A DNA stretch of 64,000 nucleotides from Beta vulgaris subsp. vulgaris (taxonomy: Eukaryota > Streptophyta > Magnoliopsida > Caryophyllales > Amaranthaceae), in assembly GCF_026745355.1 (NCBI RefSeq), contig NC_079206.1:44399342-44463341 (forward strand), in the 5' to 3' direction. Under the pieces are notes generated by a model. The model was not told the DNA's origin. It ran no database searches and worked only from the letters and a program-made list of their open reading frames with translations. Numbering within the stretch: position 1 is the stretch's first letter; every line of letters starts with the position of its first letter. Shown here piece after piece: positions 49,474-61,519 of this stretch. Both the position numbers and the translations under genes were made by a program.

Positions 49474-50160
49474 TTGAGTATTCATCACTGTTCATTGTGA
49501 AATTGGCTTGTTCATAGTGTGACTCGTATTGTAACAAAGATTCTAATTTGGCTTGTTCATTGTGTGACTCCAATTGTACTTTGCATGTCTCTTATTGCAT
49601 GATGGATTTTGATATAGAAGGCGAACAATTTCTATGGATTATGTTCATCAAATCATTGTACATTGCATTATTGCTACTTGTACACAATTTGATTTTTAAT
49701 TGTTCATTACCAAGGCTGTTATGTACAATGGGACCTGTGGTTATGTATTGTACATTATGTGAAACTGAATGTACATTGAAATTGAACTATAATGGTTGTA
49801 CATTACAAGAAATTGAGTATTCACCACTGTCCATTGTGAAATTGGCTTGTTCATTGTGTGACTCGAATTGTAACAAAGATCCTAATTTGGCTTGTTCATT
49901 GTGTGACTCCAATTGTACTTTGCATGTCTCTTACCAAATGATGGATTTTGATATAGAAGGTAACAATTTCTATGGATTATGTTCATCAAATCATTGTACA
50001 TTGCATTATTGCTACTTGTACACAATAATATTTTGAATTGTTCATTACCACGGCTGTTATGTACAATGGGGCCTGTGGTTATTTATTGTACATTACGTAA
50101 AACTGCATGTACATTGAAAATTGCACTATATTGGTTGTACATTACAAAAATAATATATTG
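49474..50160 (+). repeat. ~343-bp tandem duplication in first intron
   Basis: The segment beginning 'gagtattcatcactgttcat' (about 49,474) recurs from about 49,817 with high similarity, including 'ggcttgttcattgtgtgact', 'gatggattttgatatagaag' and 'aaggctgttatgtacaatgg'. TGTACATTG-type words are embedded in both copies, so at least part of the motif array grew by segmental duplication. Confidence 0.85.
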
Positions 50161-50452
50161 ACTTTCAAATGATTGTTCTTTTGACATTACAAGAATAAAT
50201 ATTGACTTCCAAATGTTAGTTGTACAGTTGTGGTACATGGACCTTCAAATGATTGTCGTCCCTTTAAATTGAACTCTGTTGGTTCTTCATTAAATAAATA
50301 TCTACATTACAATATATTATATATTGGTATATACTTGTTACGTACATTGCTGTACATTGCAATGCAAAATGCACCTAGTATCCCAAGTGCACAGTTTGTA
50401 TAATTTTGATTGTATGATTGTTCAATAACTAACTGGACATGTACAATGACAG

Positions 50453-52066
50453 CCCTGCAATAGGTTCCACCCCATCAGGTTCTACTGACAAGCAAACAGG
50501 TCCCACACCTGTACCTGCTGAAAAGTAAGTACATTTTTTCCTTTACTACTAGGTTGTACTTTTGTGTTGGCATGACTGTTCATTTTTGGAATGTTTTGCC
50601 CACAATGATAGGCCCACTACTCAGAAGGACCCAATTCCTACCAAAGAAGCTGATCTCACCACTGCTGAGAAATAAGTTCACTACTTCATAATACTGTTGT
50701 ACACTACCTTAAATGTAATGTACATTATTTTATACATGTTTGTACATTAGTATATATTACGATATAAAATGCAACTACTATCCAAGGTGCATACTTTGTA
50801 CATTCTTACTTGCCTTCTTGTTCAATAACTAAATGGACATGTAAGTACACTACTTCATCATACTGTTGCACACTATCTTAAGTACAATGTACATTAATAT
50901 ATACTTGTATGTTTATTGATTTATATTACAATGCAAATGCAACTAGTATCCAAGGTGCATAATTTGTACATTCTTGATTACTTGATTGTTCAAAGACTAA
51001 CTGACTATGTACAATAATAGACCCCCCCAGTAGGCTTTACCAATACATGTTCTAGTGGCATTACTTCATCAGAATTTTGTACACTGTCTGAAAAGCAATG
51101 TACATTCTATTACACTTGTTATGTACATTGTTGTACATTGCAATGCAAAATGAACCTAGTATCCCAAGTGCACAGTTTGTAAAATTTTCATTGTATGATT
51201 GTTCAATAACTAACTGGACATGTACAATGACAGCCCTCCAATAGGTTCCACCCCATCAGGTTCTACTGACAAGCAAACAGGACCCATACCTGTGCTTGCT
51301 GACAAGAGAGTACATTTTTTCTTTATTGCTTGGTTGTACTTGGGTGTTGGTTTGGCTGTTCATTTTAGAATGTTTTGCACATAATTATACGCCCACTATT
51401 CAGAAGGAAACAATTCCTACCAAGGATGTTGATCCCACCACTGCTGAGAAGTAAGTACACTACTTCACAATACTGTTGTACACTATCTTAAATGTAATCT
51501 ATATTATTTTATACTTGTTTGTACATTAGTGTATATTACGATAAAAAATGCAACTACTATCCAAGGTGCATACTTTGTACATTCTTACTTGCCTTCTTGT
51601 TCAATAACTAAATGGACATGTACCCTCCAATAGGTTCCACCACTATAGGTTCTACTAGCAAGCCAACAGGACCCACACCTGTGGTTGCTGACAAGTGAGT
51701 ACACCTTTGTCTTTACTGCTTTGTTGTACTTTTGTGTTGGCATGGCTGTTCATTTTGGAATGTTTTGCACACAATGATAGGCCCACTACTCCGAAGGAAA
51801 CAATTCCTATAAAAGATGCTGATCCCACCACAGATGATAAGTAAGTACAGTACTTCTTCATACTGTTGTAAACCCTACGAAATTTAATGTACATTCTTTT
51901 ATACTTGTTAATGCAACTAGCAATCCAAGTGCTCAGTTTGTACAATCTTAATTGTCTCATTGTTCAATAACTAAATGGACATGTACAATCACAGCCTTCC
52001 AATAGGTTCCACCACATCAGGTTCTACTAACAATCCAACAGGACCCACCCTTGTACTTGTTGACAA
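50453..52066 (+). repeat. Tandem micro-exon array (Pro/Thr/Ser linker)
   Basis: Two micro-exons are repeated as a pair. Exon A (72 nt; IGSTPSGSTDKQTGP core) lies at 50,453-50,524, 51,234-51,302, about 51,622-51,695 and 51,995-52,066, with a decayed remnant near 51,010-51,060. Exon B (60 nt; core QKDPIPTKEADLTTAEK) lies at 50,612-50,671, about 51,391-51,450 and 51,781-51,840. Phase is conserved (A ends with two bases that B or the next A completes). Some copies have lost a splice site: exon B copy 1 donor reads AT instead of GT at 50,672, exon B copy 2 acceptor reads AC, exon A copy at 51,234 has GAGAG in place of GTAAG, and the A copy at 51,622 lacks its acceptor. Confidence 0.8.
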
Positions 52067-53217
52067 GTGAGTACATTTTTGAGTTTTAGCTGACTCTCTA
52101 TTGTACATTGATATTATCCTAAATGTTCATTGAGTTCTCTTTGTTGTACACTACCAGGTCCCCTATTCATGAAAATGAACAAATCCCAATCATTCCTAAC
52201 ATGTAAGTGATTGTACATTAGATGACTGTTAATTGTACATTGTTTATATATCTAATGTTCATTTCGTTTTTTCTAATGTACGCTACTAGTCCCTTCATTG
52301 TACATTGTTTTTATATCTAATGTTCATTGCGTTTTCTTTGATGTACGCTACCAGTCCCCCTATTCTTGAAATTGAGAACATCCCAACAAACACTGATATG
52401 TAAGTGCTGGTACATTGATATTATACTTGTGATCATTGTATGTCATAATTGTTCCTCCTACATTGATATTATACTTGTATGTCGCATTTTTTTGGTACAA
52501 TGCCAGGCCACCTATTAATGATTCAAGCACCACCACAAGTATTCCTGAAATAATTTCTGAAACTGAGAACATCCCAATCAATCCTGATATGTAAGTGCTT
52601 GTACATTGATATTATACTTGTGTTCATTGTATGTCATAATGTTCATTGGTAATTGGATACATGTTCATTGTTTATTGTACATTAGTAATTGCATAAATGT
52701 TCACTGATTATTGTACATTGCTAGTTTCATAAATGTTCATTGTGGTATATTTGATGTACAATGCCAGGCCCCCCATTACTGATTCTGACCCTATTCCACA
52801 AGATACTGAGATGTAAGTCGTTGTACACTTCTAATTGACATTGTCTTATTTTCACCTCATACTAATTTTTTAACTTTCTGACTGTCACTCACAGACCAAT
52901 TTCACAACCATCATCAACACATCACACTCCTGAAAAAATACCTACAGAAGATGAATCAGAAGATGAAGAAGAGTAAGGAATATGTTATATTATATGTACT
53001 TAATGTACAATGTAAATCTTTTATTTGTTCATTTGTACTATATTCATGTTCATTTCACTTACTACAATGTAAATTAAATATTGTTGTGCAGGGTTCCAAT
53101 TGGCCAGTTGAGGGCCAGGTTAAGGAAAAATGCCCAGCCGTAAGTTCTCCATACAATACAGCTCTTTTATGTCAATGTTTACACTTACCTAAATATGCAC
53201 CTAATTAAATCTTGCAG

Positions 53218-54751
53218 CACCCAACCCAGCAAGAGAATAAAGATTACAAAGGCTGCAAAGGGAAAAGAGAAGATCCCTGAAATAACTTCCAAGGCCCCAC
53301 TTGAAGCAGCTCCCACAAAGACTGGGAAGAGGAAAGCCCCAGAGCAGGCCCTTAAAATCAAAATTGGAAAGGGCAAGGACAAAGCTACTAAGTCCAGGTA
53401 AGGTGCTCAATGCATGTACACTAATGTTCTTCTGCATGTACACTTGTGTTTAATTTGGTGTACATTATTATATTGTACACTGATTTTTGATCACATGTAC
53501 ATTAGTCCTGTACATTTGTGTTTTATTTGATGTTCATTATTATTCTATTGCATGTACAATGGTATTCTATGCGCATGTACATTAGTATTGGGTGCATGTA
53601 CATTGTGAACTGTATAATTAAATCTTCATTGCATCTTCATGTACATTAGATCTTGCAAGATTGATCACTTACTAATCCTGAATGTACAATGTTACATGGA
53701 CATTATTTAACTATACATTATTCAGGCATGTCATGCATGGACACTATGTTATTCTGCATGTACACTAGTGTTCACTTTAATGTACATTACTTTGTTGTCA
53801 CATATTCCTAGTCAGTATGATTTTGTACATTTGTGTTTTTTTGATGTACATTATTGTTCTATTGCATGTACACTAGTATTCTATGCGCATGTACACTGGT
53901 ATTCTATGCGCATGTACATTAGTATTGGGTGCATGTACATTGTGAACTTTAATGTACATTACTTTATTGTCACATATTACTAGTCAGTCTGTTTTGTTCT
54001 GTGTACATTAGACACTGCTAAAATGTTCAATGTACCTTCTTCACATGTACAATGTAGTGATTCACCTGCTGATGTGAAGCCCCCACCAAAAAAGAAAAAA
54101 ATTCCTTCTGAGCCCTGTGTCAAAGTCAGGCAAAGTACTGCGCCATTCAAAACCTTCCTCGCTGCTATTGCTGATCAACCAGAGAAGAGGCAAGCAATCA
54201 TTGATATGGGCTTCGGTGGTCTACTGGAATTAGACATACCAAAGAATGACCCTATCTTTTGTGCTAGGCTCCTTAGCAAATATTCTGTGGGTAGTGGCTC
54301 CCTCTTGCTTCGCCGAGGCAGGGAAATCGATATCAGAGATATCGATGTGCACTTGGTGTATGGGCTTCCAATGGGAGGCTTGTTGGTTAATGATAACAAG
54401 GATAATGATGATGCTGACTATAGGCTTATGCTGGAGGACTTGAGGGAATATGTTGGCGTCCACAGGGGTTCCCCATACGTTTCTACGATGGCGACGCACC
54501 TTGCTGATGCCACAGTGCCAGTAACGGACAACTGGAAGAGGACCTTCCTAGTCGTGGCCGTTAACTACTGCATTAAATCAACGCTCAACCCCCAACCTCT
54601 CAGAAGTTTCTTGTCAACTACCATTGACGTCAACAACATCCCAAACTACAACTGGTGCAAGTAGTACACCACTGAATCATTGCTTCATTCAGCTTGTTCT
54701 TGGCAAGAGGACACCACTAGATTCTTTGCTGGTCCTCTGCCTTTCTTACAG
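53218..54751 (+). pseudogene. Protease gene: basic exon and conserved N-terminal region
   Basis: Exon 53,218-53,397 codes for a Lys-rich stretch (KITKAAKGKEK, KTGKRKAPEQ, GKGKDKATKS) that could serve nuclear import. Exon 54,058-54,751 adds PPPKKKKIPSEP and then a folded-looking region (AIIDMGFGGLLELDIPK; VHLVYGLPMGGLL; WKRTFLVVAVNYC; FFAGPLPFLQ) that I recognise as the part preceding the peptidase in plant MULE Ulp1-like proteins; I know no function for it. A TAG at 54,662-54,664 interrupts the frame after NWCK, but the frame stays open for 29 more codons to a donor at 54,752. Confidence 0.75.
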
Positions 54752-55670
54752 GTACACAATATCCCACCTAATATTACATTGATACTGTCTAAATGTACAT
54801 TGCTTAATGAATGATTGTTCACTGTTATTATCCAATTGTACATTACTGTGAACATTAATCATAATGTTGCCTCGTTGTTCACCTAACTGTTCATTGTACA
54901 TTGCCATGTATCGTATTGTTCACTGTGGAATTCTCTCTTGTACACTAGAACATCACTTAGTTGTACATTCTCTCTAAACCCATTGTCACTTAGATGATTG
55001 TTCATTTTGATTTCCCCAATTGTACATTGTTTTTGTTCCATGTGTTCTGAATTGTGATTATCCAATTACTGTACCGATTTAAATGAACATTGTTGTTGTT
55101 CCATGTTCCCATTTGTTGTAATGTACATAATGATTGTTCACTGTTATTATCTCATTGTACATTATTGTGAACATTAATCATGTGTTCTTAATCCTATCAT
55201 CTGGATATCTTTATGTACATTGTTATTTACCGGATTGTTCATTTGTCTTGCTTCGTTGTACACTGCATAGTCCATCTTCCCTTATATTGCCCTGACATCT
55301 AACTGTTCATTGTACATTGACATGTATTTTATTCTTCACTGTGGAATTTCTCTTGTACACTATAACATCGCTTAGTTGTACATTCTCTCTAAACCCATGT
55401 GTTCTTCTCTTGCCTTGTGAATTCTGATTTTACTCTTTTAATATACATTGTCACTTAGATGATTGTTCCATGTTCCCAATTGTTGTATGTACATTGCCGT
55501 TTATTGAAGTGTACATTGCATATGTTCTAATGTACATTCCATGTTCCCATTTGTTGTACATATATATAATGCATCTATTTTCATGTACATTCGAATGTCA
55601 CTTGTCTTATATGGTCCAGTAATCATTTAATTGGTGCAGTTCAAACATTTATACTTCTACTATTTTCTAG

Positions 55671-56669
55671 GTCTGCTATTTCGACCGTCTACAGAAAGAA
55701 CTCCACAAGCCTCCCCGTGCATTCCCGCCACTCTCTGTATGGAAACGGGAAATTATCAAGAGCAGGACTTCTTACGAATTCCGATCCGGACTTGGCATGG
55801 GGACTATTCTGCCAAGGATCCCTGCTCCCATGCACGGGTACCAAGATGATCAACAACAACAACAAGTAATGCATCCTCTCTAACATAGATTCAAATTGTG
55901 TTGTTTTTTATTGTACATTGTCCTAACAATATTCTACTTCAGCAGCAAAACCAACAACAACAAGATGAACAACAACAGCAACAAGATGAACAACAACAAG
56001 TAATGCTTTCTGCTTGTACACATTAAATATACATGATTCTCAATGTGTTCTCTCAATATCCACATTTAGTTATTAAAGAATGAAAAATGCAAACAACTTT
56101 GTTGTACATTGTTATTGTCTTGATGTACATTGGGTTTCATCATCTTCTACATTTTACATAACCTTGTTCTGCATTGTGATTGTTATAATGTACAAATGAT
56201 TTATCAGGTTGTACAATGTCTAGTATTTTCTATGTTGTGCAATATTTTACTTACAATATTTTACTTCTTAACTTCAGCAGCAACGTGACCAGCAACAACA
56301 CCAACAACACCAACAAGATCAACAACAATAGGTAAATGCCTTCTGATTGTACACATTTAATATACATTATTATGCCTTCTGATTGAATAATTATTCTGCC
56401 TTCTGTTGTGCAATATACACTTGATATATATTTGTACATTACCTTCCTTGTACTGTACATTAGTGTTCAACTATGTGTACATTGTACAATATACACTTCT
56501 TATATATTTGTACATTGCCATCTTTTTATTGTACATTGGTTTCCAACGGTTTGTACATTGTGTATTTATGAATTGTATATTGGGCTTTCTTTATTAACAA
56601 CAGCAACAACAAAAACAACAACAACAACCACACCATGAACAACAACAACAACCACCCACTGACCTTGAG
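55671..56669 (+). pseudogene. Protease gene: Gln-rich micro-exon series
   Basis: Exon 55,671-55,865 (VCYFDRLQKELHKPP... ending DDQQQQQ) is followed by three short exons made almost only of Gln with Asp/Glu/His: 55,943-55,999, 56,278 to about 56,331, and 56,604-56,669 (ending PPTDLE). The second ends CAA CAA TAG directly before its GT, which would place a stop in frame. The exons share CAACAA-rich sequence and probably arose by tandem duplication of one exon. Confidence 0.7.
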
Positions 56670-59600
56670 GTGGGCCCTTTCATTAGTAGCTACTCTATAT
56701 GTTACATATTTATCACATTTGTGCAGTATTATAACGTTTCCTTTTCTTTTTTCAGGCTTGGAAATCAAACTTCATGAATGTTTGTTCCAAGTTCACGGCA
56801 AATCTCATTGAGTTGATGGGATTACTCAATCAAGGCTCGCAACTCACTGGTGATCCCATGGTCGGCGACTTTGCTCCATCCATTCTTCAGGCGATTTGCA
56901 CTCGCTATGAGAATGTCGCGCAACCAACAATCAATCCTACTCCCCCCCCCCCTCTCAATGATCAAGACAATCCCTCCATTATGAGTCAAGACAGCGTTTT
57001 CTTCCTCTTATCACAGCTTTGGGAAATGGTGGACCAAGTTGTACAATCACATCTCAAGCCACAAGAACCAACAAGTGGTATTGAGGCCCCAAGTTTCAAC
57101 CTGAACTTGGAGTTAGGTGTGGGAAGGCCAACAGCACGACAAGATCAACCATCTTCATCATTTTCCCCATTTCTATTGCTGGCTGATATTTTCAAAGATC
57201 ACGACGACCTACATGTTGATAAAATCTTCCAGACCAGCAAGCCTAACACTGATCCGCCTAAGGGGTAATCCCTATGTGGACTAATTTTCCTACTGTACAC
57301 TTGACTCATTGTCCCAGAATTTCACTAATTTCCTAACATGAACTAGTTACTTTGTTCCATGAATATTTCCTTTGTGTGAGTGTTTTCTAAGTAAACATAT
57401 GCCAATGATTTTTAATATATTTATGATTGAATTTACACCAGTTCCAACGCTGAAGTAGATGTCATTACACAACAGCCTCACATCCAATCACATGAAAGGT
57501 ATCTAGTTGTTCATTTGATGTTTGCTTGGTATTGTACATTGTTCTCTTCTTTTATGTTCATTGGATTATTGTGGTTCTTCACTGGGCTGTATATGCTCAC
57601 TGCATCTGTTGTTACTTGATCGATGTACTCTACTCATTGTACAATGTGTTGGTTACTAATGATCACAATCATCTTGGTTGATCATCTTGGTTACTAATGT
57701 TCTGCATTATGCTCATCACCTTATATTGTACATTGAACTCCCCATGATGTTCACTAGTTTACTTTGGTTGTTCATTGTGTTATTTACTCCCCTCTCTACA
57801 AGAATGGTGAATTGTGATTGCTCAAAAAGGTGCATATGATCAATTTATTTGATCAATGTACCCTTCTTATTGTACATTGTGTTGGTTTCTGATGATCATT
57901 GTGATCAATTGTCTTGTCCAGCTAATCTAATAATCATATAGTGTTGTACATTGACCTCCCTTTCATGTTCATTGGATTATTAAGGTTGATCATTGTACAA
58001 TGCTTAGTGTGTTAGTATGGGTTCTCTTGGTCATTGCTAATTTTAAAACCCATAGTGTTATGTATGATGATACACTGCGAATGGAGGATTATCCAGCTGA
58101 CTCGCTTCCGAGTAGTTCAATGAGGTATGCATTTGTTATCATTTTCAATTGCCACATCATAAGTTCTTCCTTGCCGCATCATAACTTGTACTACATCTGT
58201 TTCTTTATCGAAGAAGTGACAAGTCAGGGTCAGAAGATCATTCCCCCCCCCCACCCCGGTAACTCATCTTCCCTTATATCTATTGTACAATACCAAGTTG
58301 AAATTACTTCCAACCTTAAATCTTACTGTTTGAAAATGCATCATCTAGAAATGAAGAAGTCTCGAGGCCACGCCGCACAATCATCAAACCCGCAATATTC
58401 CAATCCTCATATTTGGTCAAGTACTCCCATCTAATAGAAGAGAAAAGAGGAAAGCGACAAATAGACAACACCTACTTGGCAGACTTTGCTTTTGATGCTG
58501 GAGATAATGAGTAAGTTATAAACTACTTGGTTTTGTCTGATGTACATTGGCTAATATACTCCAATCTACATAGTTGTACATTAACAAATATTTTCATGTA
58601 CTTTGTGTTAGTCTATGATGTACATTATCTACCATATGATGTACATTGCATCTGTTTGTCTATGATGTACATTGGCTAATATAAAACTAATAATATATTA
58701 TGTACATTGCATCTGTTTACCTATGATGTACTACTATTAAAAATTGGTATAATTTACTTGTACTGAATTATTGATCAACCTCAGGGACTTGCTCTACGAT
58801 GATGGTAACACATTCCTCAACAGATCCCATTTCCTTTCTTTGGGGGACGACGTCGAAATTTGGAACGGCTTCCTTGATGCATGAGCACGTATCCTAAACC
58901 AACGGAACTCGGATCGAATGGCCGGCTCAACTCAGCGACTTTTCTTCTCAACTATAGCACATGTACATCTCTTTCATTTATTTCTTCTATTTTTTTATAT
59001 ACTTGTATTATGTATTATGTATTAACAAATATTTTTATATACTTGTATTTTTTTATAAGCACTAATTGTTCCCCAATGCTTCAAATCCTCCCCCGAGCAC
59101 CCCTGAACAAGAGGAAGAAGATAGGAAGAATGCAAGGCTCACTGAGAATACAAGAATGGAGCAATTTGTTGAAAGGCTCACCTATGAGTGCAGAGAACAG
59201 AGCATTACAAATGTCAACCAGTTTGACTTGGTAAGCTCTGTCAATACTGTCATGTATGTTTTTATGTACATTGCCACATATTTTTATGTACATTGTCGTT
59301 TACTAGAATGTTCACTGGTATTGTATATATGTACATTGCTTTTGACCCTTCTGTGAATATATCATCTCAATTACTTATTGTACATTGACATTCGCATCAT
59401 TGTTCACTATGGTTGAGCACCTGTCATACATGTTATCTTCCCTGCTCCAATAATGTCAAATGTATGCTGTACATTATCATTACTTAATTGTACATTGTGG
59501 TTTCCCATATGTACATTACTTTGTCCTATAATGTGAATTGTTTACTTAGCTTTTTTTCTCTCATACATGTTAACTTCCCTGCTCCTATACATGTTATGCT

Positions 59601-59756
59601 GTACATTGTGATTTACTGAATTGTACATTGTGTTTGTCCATATGTACATTACTTTGTCCAGTATCCTCTATTCCAATAATGTTATTTGTTTTCTGTACAT
59701 TGTCCTTATATGGATTGTTCTCTGCATGATATTGATTGTACATTCTAATGTCGCAG

Positions 59757-60804
59757 GTTTTCTTTTCTGTGTGCGCATCAGACCACTTCTATGTCTTTTG
59801 CTTAAACTTCACCAAGATGACTTTGGATATACTTGACAACAGAATATTGCCAGAAAATGTCTCCATTCACGACAAGTATAAAGACTACCCAGCTAAAATT
59901 GTAAGTTCCCACCACTTTCCTCAAGCACTATCCCATGTTTTTACAACATTCTCACCTATTGCTTGTGTGCAGGCAATTGCTTATGGTAGGTTTCTGGTAT
60001 CCCTGGGCTTCAACATGATAAGTAGCCCTCTAAGGCCTCGCATAGTGGAAATGCCCTGGAGAACGAACAACAACACTTATGACTGTGGCATTTTTGCGAT
60101 GCGGCACATGGAAAAATATAACGGCGAATGGGAAGCCAACTTTGAAACTGGCCTCATAGCTGATAATGTAAGAAATTCTTTGTCTACACATGTCTTTTAT
60201 TGTTCACACAAAATATACTTCTTAATATGCTCATATCCACTGCATGTCTTTTACATCGAAATTGTATTTACTTAGATGATCATTGCATGTCTTGTTCATG
60301 TACATTAAAGGTTAAAATTATGTTCACTGCATGTTTTTTACAAGCACGTTAACTTTCATACATACCTTACCATCACACACAAAATTTGCCAAATCTTTGT
60401 CAATACATGTCCATCGTTGTTCAGTCAAAATATACTTCTTCATATGATCATGTACATTGTATAAACTTAAATGTTCAGTGTATGTCTTTTACATGTACAT
60501 TGTATTCACTTAGATGTTCATTGTATGCCATATACATGTACATTGTTTTTACTTTGATGTTCATTGTATGACATTCACATGTACATTGCTTTTACAATGA
60601 TATTCACTGCAAGTTTTGTACAACTGCATTATATTATTCATATTCCAAGCCCTCACACAATTCATTTGTCCCCAGTTTGACATGATCAAGCAACTGAGAA
60701 TACAGTACTGCATTGACATTCTCATGAGCATAGTCAACAACCGTGCTTCCTGGGTTGCTGATCGTGCCAAGGCGCAAGCTAAAGGGAAGTCCAAGGACAC
60801 ATAG
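59757..60804 (+). pseudogene. Protease gene: C48 Ulp1 catalytic domain exons
   Basis: Three exons, 59,757-59,900, 59,973-60,167 and 60,676-60,804, are each open and in phase. They carry the catalytic His in ASDHFYVFCLNF, the Asp in LDILDNRILP and the nucleophile Cys in TYDCGIFAMRHMEKY. The oxyanion-hole Gln of yeast Ulp1 is not at its usual place; MPWRTNNNTYDCG stands there, which I recall as usual for MULE-borne members. The C-terminus is basic (RAKAQAKGKSKDT, TAG at 60,802). Taken alone this domain is undamaged. Confidence 0.9.
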
Positions 60805-61519
60805 ATTCACCTCCGCGCTTTTTTCACGCATTTTTAATGCTCGCTTTTTATTGAACTAAACAACACATATATATGATCCCCCCCCCCCCACCCCAATCAT
60901 TTCTAGAAATACTTTTGTATTAGCAAAACAATACCATTGCTTGATACTTCTTTTCTAGAATACTTTTGTATAGCAAGACCTACTAACTTTTGTGCAGGTA
61001 AACATTCCAATGTTTGTATCTGGCTATCTGCTAACTTCAAAATATTTGCCATATATACTATCACATGTGTGATTTGTACATTACTATTCCTTACATGCTC
61101 ACTCAATTTCCTTCGTCATTCAAACGTAATTATACACATATTCTAGCATATTTTCAAATAACAGCCTCCTGTTTTCGAGTGATTCCAACATTGAAAAGTG
61201 TGATTTCACAACTTTTACATCAGACTGCGTGCCAAAATACAAACCTCTTTCCTCATATTTTCCTCATGTACATTATCAATTCTTTCATGTTCACTACCTA
61301 GAGTTAACATATAGACGAATTATAAACATTGTATTAGTTAGCACCACCTACAATTTATTACAAGCAGTTTTTGGGTGTTTTGGACCAAGTACAACGTGAA
61401 TGAGCTACATGAATTACAAAAAATAAATAGTGTATCAACAACTCATTCATGGTGGACTACGTTTTATTCCCCAAAGAGCTCATCAAAATATTCATGTTAG
61501 GTGACCAAAATATCGCTTC
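60805..61519. other. Spacer between convergent protease and transposase genes
   Basis: It holds the two 3' ends. A C-run follows at about 60,879. The word 'ttctagaaatacttttgtat' (60,901) recurs with small changes at 60,953, and a few TGTACATT-type words appear near 61,075 and 61,266. No gene is seen. Confidence 0.6.

Larger units (their letters stand above)
49231..60804 (+). pseudogene. MULE-borne Ulp1-like (C48) protease gene, disabled
   Basis: A many-exon gene whose product would be a SUMO-protease-like cysteine peptidase. Exons read by phase and GT-AG: 49,231-49,370 (MDSGEKKKPRQQ start), tandem Pro/Thr micro-exons (50,453-52,066), several short exons to 52,970, 53,092-53,139, 53,218-53,397 (basic), 54,058-54,751, 55,671-55,865, Gln-rich micro-exons to 56,669, 56,756-57,264, 57,442-57,498, 58,056-58,124, about 58,217-58,256, 58,349-58,510, 58,785-58,962, about 59,060-59,230 (start unsure), 59,757-59,900, 59,973-60,167 and 60,676-60,804. 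In-frame stops: TAG at 54,662 and TGA at 58,882 (GFLDA*AR, a Trp position by context), probably TAG at 56,329. Several splice sites in the tandem exons are lost. It converges on the FAR1-type gene at 61,520. A Ulp1 gene beside a FAR1-type transposase is known from Kaonashi-type MULEs. Confidence 0.88.
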
